This document shows, one piece after another, positions 12,207 to 18,677 of a stretch of 28,210 nucleotides of DNA. The stretch covers positions 1-28,210 of IMG/VR virus record IMGVR_UViG_3300045952_000030, one strand, 5' to 3'. Each line of letters begins with the position of its first letter. Position 1 is the first letter of the stretch. Below the pieces are notes generated by a model that did no database searches, was not told the DNA's origin, and worked only from the letters and a program-made list of their open reading frames with translations. A program made the translations under genes and the position numbers. The DNA is from a virus.

Positions 12207-12845
12207 ATGCCATTAGGAATAGTATCGGCGGAAGATTATGAACGGGAACGGAATACAAACAATAAGGAAGACATTTCTTCAAAAGAAGTCGTATCAGAAG
12301 ATACGTCTGAAGTTGGAGTTGATACAGATATTACAGGCGAATCAGTTGGAATTGTTGGCGAGATTGAAAGAATTGCTCGTGTCGGTAGGGGACCAGGAAA
12401 TACTAATGTTCCTCAATCGATTAGAAGGATTATCGGTGAGAGTTCAGTTGAGGAAGGTTCGGGAGCGGCTCAAGCAATTGGTAGATTCTTAGGTATCTCA
12501 CAATCTTCTGTTTCTGCATATTGTAACGGAGCAACATCCACAGCTACTTACAATAGGCCCAATGAAGATTTAGTTTCTCACTTGAATAAGACCCGCCGTA
12601 AAATTAGTAGACGCGCACAAGGAAAACTCTTTAAGGCTTTGGGTAAGATTGATGACCAAAGTTTAGCAGGATTAACTGCGCTCGAAGCATCTTCAGTTGC
12701 AAAGAACATGTCAACTATCGTAAAGGATATGGAACCCGATACAAGAAATCAGGGAAATACATTTAATGGACCTGTAATCACGTTCTATGCTCCTCAGCTA
12801 GTTCGTGAGGAAACTTTTGAGGTGGTTCACGCAAACGAGACATGA
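12207..12845 (+). CDS. Putative terminase small subunit
   Basis: A 212-residue protein at the expected place upstream of the large terminase. Residues about 86-106 (GAAQAIGRFLGISQSSVSAY) form a clear helix-turn-helix of the kind that lets small terminases recognise the packaging site. An acidic disordered N-terminus (residues 8-45) precedes it, and a helical middle (TRRKISRRAQGKLFKALGKI) could be the oligomerisation region. The ATG follows AGGAAAATAAA, directly behind the rightward promoter. An alternative is a transcription regulator; position and size favour the terminase. Confidence 0.65.
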   Translation: MPLGIVSAEDYERERNTNNKEDISSKEVVSEDTSEVGVDTDITGESVGIVGEIERIARVGRGPGNTNVPQSIRRIIGESSVEEGSGAAQAIGRFLGISQSSVSAYCNGATSTATYNRPNEDLVSHLNKTRRKISRRAQGKLFKALGKIDDQSLAGLTALEASSVAKNMSTIVKDMEPDTRNQGNTFNGPVITFYAPQLVREETFEVVHANET

Positions 12846-13258
12846 GAAATATTATAACGGCAATTAGCATATTGCTGTTATCGAGTGTAACAGCATATGC
12901 TCAAGACGTTCCGGTGACAGGATATGACCTAGATATCCGTGGGACATCTAGTTCAACTTATTCGTTTCTGCCGTCAACTGTCCGATGTGCGATAGTTGAT
13001 ATACCCGGTAATCCCGGCACAGTGAATCCTAGATATTTAGTTTGGGATGACACTGCAACTACAGTATGTGTGCATGACACAGGCGCAAATACTGGAGCTT
13101 TATTTGCTCTCCCGATTGGAAGCTATACCGCGCAACTATATGCAACTAATGGAACCGGAACGGATAAAATTCGTTCTAATCCATCAAATCAAGTAAATTT
13201 TTCTCGGCTCGCTATGCCTGCGGCGAGAACGGGATTGCGTGTTCGGGTTGCTCAGTAA
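12842..13258 (+). CDS. Secreted beta-sandwich-like protein
   Basis: A 138-residue protein whose first 20 residues (MRNIITAISILLLSSVTAYA) are a textbook Sec signal peptide with an AYA-Q cleavage site. The mature part is all beta-like, with Tyr/Thr-rich strands, two or three cysteines, and a C-terminus (FSRLAMPAARTGLRV) reminiscent of the linker after FN3-type domains. The start overlaps the terminase stop (ATGA). Exported proteins inside a packaging operon are unusual; roles in host envelope modification or superinfection exclusion are possible. An A-AAT-TTT heptamer lies at 13195-13201 (see the next gene). Confidence 0.65.
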   Translation: MRNIITAISILLLSSVTAYAQDVPVTGYDLDIRGTSSSTYSFLPSTVRCAIVDIPGNPGTVNPRYLVWDDTATTVCVHDTGANTGALFALPIGSYTAQLYATNGTGTDKIRSNPSNQVNFSRLAMPAARTGLRVRVAQ

Positions 13259-13464
13259 TTACATCACAAATTACTGCACTTTACCCGGATGTGAATTTAG
13301 CAGGAATTGGTAGATTCTTTGTAATCGCAACTCAATCAGAATATAATATTCCCCTTTATGTTCTGATTGAAGGTAGGTTACAGGAAATTACAATTCCTGG
13401 CTATAGCAGGCCAATAGAGCGTGGTGACTTATGGTCCCATCTCTATTGTGCAGCGGAGAGATAA
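13258..13464 (+). CDS. 68-residue protein with apparent ATT start
   Basis: After the previous TAA the reading frame in -1 is open for 69 codons and reads like a real protein: (M)TSQITALYPDVNLAGIGRF, then a beta-rich part ending RPIERGDLWSHLYCAAER. No ATG, GTG or TTG exists near its natural start. The first sensible codon is ATT in the overlap TAATT, the same geometry as the TAATG couplings elsewhere in this genome. Alternatives are a -1 ribosomal frameshift from the upstream gene at A-AAT-TTT (13195-13201), giving a fusion of about 207 residues; a GTG at 13291; or a sequence error. Its TAA is followed by the next ATG one base later. Confidence 0.55.
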   Translation: MTSQITALYPDVNLAGIGRFFVIATQSEYNIPLYVLIEGRLQEITIPGYSRPIERGDLWSHLYCAAER

Positions 13465-13465
13465 G

Positions 13466-13696
13466 ATGGCATATTCAACTTTGCTTATTGGCCCTACGAA
13501 CAACTTAGTTCAAAATGAAGTATATGCGCTACCTGCGCGCTTGGTGTTTATCAAATCAAGTGCGGCCCTTGAAGTTGGCGATACTTCTGGTTCTTTTAGT
13601 GCTCTTGCTGGGGCCAATACTACTGGCGTTAATTGTGCTGGTGGCTTTGTTCGTTGCACAACTGGTGCTGCTGTCGTGAGATGTAAAGTGATGTGA
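13466..13696 (+). CDS. Small beta-rich structural-type protein, 76 aa
   Basis: The start at 13466 (MAYSTLLIGPTNNLVQNEVY) follows GGAGAGATAAG. The sequence is rich in Ala, Gly, Thr and Val with alternating strands (ARLVFIKSSAALEVGDTSGS), typical of small phage virion or decoration proteins. It resembles in style the small proteins after the capsid gene but no direct relation can be claimed. Two or three cysteines lie near the C-terminus. Function unknown. Confidence 0.6.
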   Translation: MAYSTLLIGPTNNLVQNEVYALPARLVFIKSSAALEVGDTSGSFSALAGANTTGVNCAGGFVRCTTGAAVVRCKVM

Positions 13697-13699
13697 CAT

Positions 13700-13813
13700 A
13701 TGAAAGCTATCCAAGACCCAGAAATGAATTACATCTGGGTTTGGGTAGGAGCGACGGTAGTGCTCCTAATAGCTGTAATAGCGTTCGCAATTAGTTTCGC
13801 TCATGGCATTTAA
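13700..13813 (+). CDS. 37-residue membrane micro-protein
   Basis: Starts MKAIQDPEMNYIWVWVGATV and continues as one strong transmembrane helix (VWVGATVVLLIAVIAFAISF) with a short tail. It ends in TAA inside the start of the large terminase (11-nt overlap). It could be a small holin-like or membrane accessory protein. Hydrophobic profile and position are the evidence. Confidence 0.55.
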   Translation: MKAIQDPEMNYIWVWVGATVVLLIAVIAFAISFAHGI

Positions 13814-15446
13814 TGTTAAAGAATGGCGACCTACTAAAAAGCAGGAGCTATTCTTATCACTTCCTTGGTCAATTAAAGAAGCATTTTTTGGTGGCGGTGT
13901 AGGTGGTGGTAAATCGGATTTACTTCTTGTTTACCCGATTATCCATTCTCTGCATAAAAATCCGAGATTCAAACAGCTTCTAACGAGACGGACACATCAG
14001 GAATTAAAAAAGGAGATTGTTCCACGTTCTTATGAAATCTATCCGAAATTCGGTGCGACGTTCAATCTCACCGATATGGTTTGGACATTTCCTAGAGAGG
14101 ACCAATTCGGAAGTGGATTTCGTAATTCAGGTGCGCGAATCTTCTTAGGACATATCGAACATGAAAAGGATGTAAAGAATTATGATTCGATGGAGATTAA
14201 TGTTTATTCTCCAGACGAATTAACTCATTTGACAGAGTATATGTATCTTTACATTGCTCTGACGAGAGTAAGAACAAGTGACCCGGCATTACCTGCGATT
14301 ATACGCGGTGCTGGTATGCCAGGTGGTGAAGGACATACATTTGTAAAGAAAAGATTTGTAGACCCATATCCACAGGGTGGAAAAAGAATTATTGGGCGCG
14401 CTGGTGTCCAAAGATTTTATGTTCACGCTACGCTCCTTGACAATCCTCATATAGACCCAGATTACAAAAATAGCATTATGGCTCTGCCAGAAGCAGAGCG
14501 TAAAGCTAAACTTGGTGACTGGAATGCTTTTCAGGGTCAAGTCTTTGATGAGTTCAGGGATAATAGATATCCTGATGAACCAGAAAATGCTTTGCATGTA
14601 ATTCCTGAATTTCAATTACCTGAGTGGTGGCCTCGAATAGTTGTAGGTGATTGGGGATATGCTGCAAAGACGTGGGTAGGATTTGGTGCCATAGCTCCTA
14701 ATAAGCGATTATATTGTTACCGTGAACTTGTATATAAGAAAGTTAAGATTGAAGAATGGGCACCAGAAGTTAAATGGTTTGCAGATAGAGAGAATGTTAA
14801 ATTAGTTAAATTCTGCAAATCAATTGGACAGGAAAGAGGACAGGAACATACTATTCAAGAACAAATTGAATCAGCATTAGGTAGACCAGTTGAATTGTCT
14901 AACAATGTGGCTGGTAGTAGAATCGCTGGAAAGATGTTGATTCATGAATTCTTACGATGGAAACCAAAACCACGTATGCCGAAAGAAGAACTTCCGGTAT
15001 ACAGTGAGGAGCAAGCGTTACGTATATATCGCGCGAAGGGACAGAAAGCATACGAGCAATATCTTGCTTTGTATTCTTACGCTGAACCCGAAGAAGAAGT
15101 TTTACCAAGACTTATTATCTTTGGACCAAGTGAAGATAATCCTCATGCAGGATGTCCAGAGTTAATAGAAGCAATCAAGACTTGCACTTACGATAAGAAC
15201 CGAACAGAAGATATCGCAGAATTTGAAGGTGATGACCCGATAGATGGACTGCGATATTTAGTAGATGCTGCTGATAGTTATGTGAGAGATGCTCAATACG
15301 AATTCAATAAGATTCAAAAGCAAGAAGCTCTTGCACAATTATTACAAAATACTCAGGACTGGACTGGTTATTATCGTCAGATGAAGAAATTAGAATCCCA
15401 AGAAAGAGTAGTAGGGATTAAAAGGTATTCAAAAAGGAGACACTAA
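13803..15446 (+). CDS. terL: Terminase large subunit
   Basis: The 547-residue ATPase/nuclease motor that packages phage DNA into the prohead. The N-terminal ATPase shows Walker A GGGVGGGKS (30-38), the adenine-side motif (RRTHQELKKE) and Walker B/catalytic DE (138-139 in VYSPDEL), followed by a coupling-type region. The C-terminal RNase H-like nuclease begins at VVGDWGYA with Asp283, and further acidic residues lie downstream. Length is typical. It forms a complex with the small terminase and docks on the portal encoded 3 kb downstream. The start ATG lies within the end of the membrane micro-protein. The stop overlaps the next start (TAATG). Confidence 0.95.
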   Translation: MAFNVKEWRPTKKQELFLSLPWSIKEAFFGGGVGGGKSDLLLVYPIIHSLHKNPRFKQLLTRRTHQELKKEIVPRSYEIYPKFGATFNLTDMVWTFPREDQFGSGFRNSGARIFLGHIEHEKDVKNYDSMEINVYSPDELTHLTEYMYLYIALTRVRTSDPALPAIIRGAGMPGGEGHTFVKKRFVDPYPQGGKRIIGRAGVQRFYVHATLLDNPHIDPDYKNSIMALPEAERKAKLGDWNAFQGQVFDEFRDNRYPDEPENALHVIPEFQLPEWWPRIVVGDWGYAAKTWVGFGAIAPNKRLYCYRELVYKKVKIEEWAPEVKWFADRENVKLVKFCKSIGQERGQEHTIQEQIESALGRPVELSNNVAGSRIAGKMLIHEFLRWKPKPRMPKEELPVYSEEQALRIYRAKGQKAYEQYLALYSYAEPEEEVLPRLIIFGPSEDNPHAGCPELIEAIKTCTYDKNRTEDIAEFEGDDPIDGLRYLVDAADSYVRDAQYEFNKIQKQEALAQLLQNTQDWTGYYRQMKKLESQERVVGIKRYSKRRH

Positions 15447-15604
15447 TGTTACAACTTCTAATGTTTGTTCTCATTCTTGGAGTGATAGCATGGGTTGTTT
15501 CCTCAATTCCTATGCCTGAACCCTTCCATAAGATTGCTTATGCAATTCTTATTGTTATCTTGATTGTTCTTCTCTTTAGAGCTATTCCAAGTCTTGGATT
15601 CTGA
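15446..15604 (+). CDS. Two-span membrane protein, holin-like
   Basis: A 52-residue protein starting MLQLLMFVLILGVIAWVVSS, a turn at IPMPEPFHK, then a second helix AYAILIVILIVLLFR. This hairpin of two helices around a proline-rich loop is a recurrent small phage membrane protein often annotated as a holin; I infer the same here without proof. AAGGAGA precedes, and the ATG overlaps the terminase TAA. Confidence 0.65.
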   Translation: MLQLLMFVLILGVIAWVVSSIPMPEPFHKIAYAILIVILIVLLFRAIPSLGF

Positions 15605-15619
15605 AGATGGAGAAGAACA

Positions 15620-15820
15620 ATGGTAAAGAGATATAATGTAATCGGAATAGATATAGATGGTGACGCAGAAACAGCAGAATTAATTATTGAAAATCCTCAA
15701 GGACATGTATCGTATATAAAGATTCAATTAGTAAAAGAGGAAGAAGATGTTAAAGTGGCTAGACCAACAACTCGAAAAAAGAAGACAGCATCAGCTTCTT
15801 TTATTAGAGAAAAAGAATGA
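15620..15820 (+). CDS. Hypothetical protein, 66 aa
   Basis: Starts MVKRYNVIGIDIDGDAETAE after GGAGAAGAACA. The first half is a beta-rich small domain (ELIIENPQGHVSYIKIQLVK); the second is a charged tail (EEEDVKVARPTTRKKKTASA) likely disordered. Not recognised. An out-of-frame overlapping frame begins inside it, but that start is not favoured. Confidence 0.6.
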   Translation: MVKRYNVIGIDIDGDAETAELIIENPQGHVSYIKIQLVKEEEDVKVARPTTRKKKTASASFIREKE

Positions 15821-15833
15821 ACATGAAGTAGAA

Positions 15834-16118
15834 ATGCGCGTTTGTCAATCATGTGAAACTTTGAAACAACAACTTGAATTTCAGAATCAGTTGATTCGAG
15901 AACTATCAAATCCGATTCCTATTCCAGTTGAAGTTAATACTGAAAAATTTGAACCAATTAAACCGAAATTTATTCCTTGGTCTGTAAGACGCGCACAGCT
16001 TCAAAAAGAAGACAGAACATTAGCCGAAAAATTAAAGAAGGAAAAGGAAGCTGAAATTACGGCAGATGATTTAGATAAGGAATTAGAGGAAATTCAGAAT
16101 GCCGTTCAATCCTCTTGA
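15834..16118 (+). CDS. Coiled-coil protein with a CxxC, 94 aa
   Basis: The start at 15834 (MRVCQSCETLKQQLEFQNQL) is chosen because the longer frame from 15747 would be read out of frame over half of the previous gene. However, that upstream ATG does have AGAGGAAG before it. The protein has CQSC at residues 4-7, a helical Gln/Glu-rich stretch, a proline segment (NPIPIPVEV) and a charged C-terminal coiled coil (RTLAEKLKKEKEAEITADDL). It overlaps the next gene by 20 nt. Possibly a head-associated or scaffolding accessory; unknown. Confidence 0.55.
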   Translation: MRVCQSCETLKQQLEFQNQLIRELSNPIPIPVEVNTEKFEPIKPKFIPWSVRRAQLQKEDRTLAEKLKKEKEAEITADDLDKELEEIQNAVQSS

Positions 16119-17280
16119 GTGGTTAGGCGCATATACTCCGTCAGTAGCTCCGCTGACTGAGGAAGAACTGCGTAAACGTGAGAAAAGAGATTTAGAAATA
16201 CGCACTGCGCAGCCACAATGGAGAAAAGATTTAGGCACGCTTGCTGATATCGCAACAGATAATCCTGTTACTAATTTTGCTAAAGGTTGGTTCAGTGGTT
16301 CAGAAGCACCAAAACCGGGTGAATCATTAAGTGCAGCTAATTGGGGCGAATTAGCTAATGCAGCTTCAGATGCAATTCCTGGTAAAATGCTAGCTAGTAA
16401 GGGATTAGCATTAGCAGGAATGCCGTTAGCTTGGTATCGAAGGACTGGAAGATTAAAAGAAGGATTACATAGAGCACAAAAAGGAAATTGGGATTTGATT
16501 GAAGATGCTGCATTAAAATCTAGTGCTCATGGTAAGGGTGTATATTCTTTTGGAAGTAAACCAGCAGCAGAAAGATATCGCGCACAGTGGCAAGAAGAAG
16601 GAATGCCAGAAGTTGGCAGAACTAGAGAATTAGATGCTGCCGCTCAGAATGTTCTTGATTTGGTAGAACCTAATCCACAAGATATTCATAAGTATTTAAG
16701 AACTTATCCTGAAAATATTCAGGAAGTTCATCGTGAATACTTTAATGATTTAGTGAACCGAGGAATGACTAGTGATGAAGCTTATAAGCAATTAGCAAAA
16801 GTAATGGCTCAAGCTCCTAGTGGTAATGTTGAGGGAATGGTTAAAGAAGGATTTGATGCGCTTCGCTATCCATATGGTGGTGAAAGTGCGTGGATGTTTC
16901 CTACGTCTACTCCTATTTATTCAGTTGATAGGTCTACAGGAAGACTTAAGAAATCTCCATTCAATCAAGCTGCATTAGATGCACGTAGACAATCTATTAG
17001 TGCGCAGCCTCAAATTTCAGTAACTCCAGAAACTCCGGCAGGACCAAAAGTAGGAGATGTATTACCTTCTGGTCGTAGATTTCAGGAGAAAGCTGCTCCA
17101 GCTCCTAGAAAACATCCTACTGAATATAGGCCGCCACAAGCTCGAATGAGTCTAGCAGAATTAATGGCTCAGAAACCTGCTGGACCTGTTATGCGTAAGG
17201 TAAAACTTCCTAATGGTAAGGTTGTAGAAATCACTGAGGAAGAATTCCTTAAGATGCGTGGCACGAGAGGTGGTGGATAA
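16099..17280 (+). CDS. Virion-associated protein with ADP-ribosyltransferase-like domain
   Basis: A 393-residue protein. The middle looks like an ADP-ribosyltransferase (ART) fold as seen in phage polyvalent proteins: LHRAQKGN (123-130) as the first strand with a basic residue, GKGVYSFGSKPAAERY (145-160) as the YFS-type motif followed by a helix, and GFDALRYPYGGESAWMF (251-267) with Glu262 as the candidate catalytic Glu, then PIYSVD. N-terminal and C-terminal parts are low-complexity or helical (Ala/Pro-rich tail). The stop overlaps the next start. If active it would modify host proteins after ejection; it may equally be only a structural relic. Domain assignment is by eye. Confidence 0.55.
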   Translation: MPFNPLEWLGAYTPSVAPLTEEELRKREKRDLEIRTAQPQWRKDLGTLADIATDNPVTNFAKGWFSGSEAPKPGESLSAANWGELANAASDAIPGKMLASKGLALAGMPLAWYRRTGRLKEGLHRAQKGNWDLIEDAALKSSAHGKGVYSFGSKPAAERYRAQWQEEGMPEVGRTRELDAAAQNVLDLVEPNPQDIHKYLRTYPENIQEVHREYFNDLVNRGMTSDEAYKQLAKVMAQAPSGNVEGMVKEGFDALRYPYGGESAWMFPTSTPIYSVDRSTGRLKKSPFNQAALDARRQSISAQPQISVTPETPAGPKVGDVLPSGRRFQEKAAPAPRKHPTEYRPPQARMSLAELMAQKPAGPVMRKVKLPNGKVVEITEEEFLKMRGTRGGG

Positions 17281-17498
17281 TGCCTGTAGTTCATGGGACA
17301 TCAATTGCAATTCACTATTGGCAAGAAAAGAACGGTAGTATTCCAGAAGCTACCGTAGAAGTTTCAATTCCAGGTAATAAAAAAATTTTCATGACTGTTC
17401 AAATTCTTGGAATATCAGATAAATTTACTCCAAAGAATATTCCAGTAGGAACAACAGTTGAGGAATTAGAGAAAGAACAGAATGCCAGCCAAATCTGA
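17280..17498 (+). CDS. Small beta protein, 72 aa
   Basis: Starts MPVVHGTSIAIHYWQEKNGS with alternating strands (ATVEVSIPGNKKIFMTVQIL), then a short acidic helix (VEELEKEQNAS). The ATG shares bases with the preceding TAA (TAATG). No motif for function. It may be a small accessory of the neighbouring head proteins; family unknown. Confidence 0.6.
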   Translation: MPVVHGTSIAIHYWQEKNGSIPEATVEVSIPGNKKIFMTVQILGISDKFTPKNIPVGTTVEELEKEQNASQI

Positions 17499-17634
17499 AA
17501 AACAATATAAGTTTATGCAGGCTGTTGCTCATGGTATGAAGCCTAAGAAGGGAAATTTGTCTAAAAGTATAGCTAAAGAATTTGTTAGGGAAACACCTCA
17601 AACTTTACGTGAACGTTTTAATAAGAAAAAATAA
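17482..17634 (+). CDS. DUF3008-like small protein
   Basis: A 50-residue basic protein starting MPAKSEKQYKFMQAVAHGMK. The MPAKS…Q..FM opening and the later SKSIAKEFVRET stretch resemble the DUF3008 family, small basic proteins widespread in phages and bacteria with no defined role. It overlaps the previous gene by 17 nt and its TAA overlaps the next ATG (TAATG). High Lys content hints at nucleic acid binding. Confidence 0.7.
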   Translation: MPAKSEKQYKFMQAVAHGMKPKKGNLSKSIAKEFVRETPQTLRERFNKKK

Positions 17635-18677
17635 TGCCTGCTTACCGTAAACCAGAATATAAAGGACCAGGAAGTTCTTTATTAAAAGCATATCAAGGCT
17701 GGAAGGAACAAGAACCTTCAGTTATGGATGCTGCATGGGAAGCACCTGCTAAGAAATTAGCAAATGTTGCAGATTTTTTCATACCATCAGAAACTGATGT
17801 AGCAACAACTAATTTTGCACCAGGTCTTGGTTCTGTTGGTGTTCCATTAATTAGTATATTTAAAAATAAAGCTGCTCGAATGGCAGGAACAGAAGCTTTT
17901 AGAAAAAAAGCAAAAGAATTAATGTCATTTTTAATTGAAGAATATGGTGCTGAGGGATTAGCTAAAAATATTGATACAGCTACTGAAGAATTTGCTAGAA
18001 GATATCCTAGAATTGCTGCTCATACCGATTTAAAACCTGCAATATTTCCCGGAACTACTTATCGAGGTGCAGTATTAAACGAACCCGGTAAAGTTGTAAG
18101 ACCTGTTCCTACTGAATTTGGGTCAGCTTCTATTGGACATAGAAGGCCAGAAGACCTTGATAAAGTTATGACTACAATGTTTCATGAGGGAACTCATGTT
18201 GCTCAAGCATTAGGTAATTCTAAATTTAATGAATTATATAATAAAGCAAATCAATTAGGAAAAGAAGCTATTTCAAAAGACAGGATTCCGTTTGCTGCTG
18301 CTGATGCTTATTTAGATAATCCTTTTGAAATAACTGCAAGAGCTTCAGGTCATCGTGGTTATGATGATTGGGCTAGAAAACGTTCAGGTTATTATCCATT
18401 TGAATATAAAAAGAAAAATGCAATAACTGAATTTAAAAAGAAATTTGGGATGGAAGAATATAATAAAATTCGTAATCCAACAAATGAGCCATTAAAAGAA
18501 TCTGTAACTAAAGCATTTTCTAAAGTTGAACCGGAAGAAACTGAGATTCAAAAAATTCTTAGACAAAGTCAAGGAAATAGAATCGAACCAGATTATAAAG
18601 ATTTCGATTTTCAGAAGTGGTTTACTAGAGAGAACAAACGTAAGTTAGAGGAAGAAGCTCGGAACCTAAAGAAATGA
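17634..18677 (+). CDS. Polyvalent metallopeptidase-like protein (HEGTH)
   Basis: A 347-residue protein whose middle contains MFHEGTHVAQALG with the HExxH zinc site (184-188), followed about 44 residues later by DNPFEITARASG, where Glu232 is a good third ligand, as in zincin-type peptidases. The N-terminus (1-60) is a linker with basic and hydrophobic segments; the C-terminus is helical and charged. Phages often carry such peptidase domains in polyvalent or ejected proteins. Here it lies between terminase and portal. It may process head proteins or host targets. The stop overlaps the portal start (ATGA). Confidence 0.65.
   Translation: MPAYRKPEYKGPGSSLLKAYQGWKEQEPSVMDAAWEAPAKKLANVADFFIPSETDVATTNFAPGLGSVGVPLISIFKNKAARMAGTEAFRKKAKELMSFLIEEYGAEGLAKNIDTATEEFARRYPRIAAHTDLKPAIFPGTTYRGAVLNEPGKVVRPVPTEFGSASIGHRRPEDLDKVMTTMFHEGTHVAQALGNSKFNELYNKANQLGKEAISKDRIPFAAADAYLDNPFEITARASGHRGYDDWARKRSGYYPFEYKKKNAITEFKKKFGMEEYNKIRNPTNEPLKESVTKAFSKVEPEETEIQKILRQSQGNRIEPDYKDFDFQKWFTRENKRKLEEEARNLKK

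Noticed and set aside
15747-16118. Longer version of the coiled-coil gene starting at 15747
   Set aside because: An AGAGGAAG precedes that ATG but the sequence is explained as codons of the upstream gene, and the extension would be read out of frame over it for about 75 bases.
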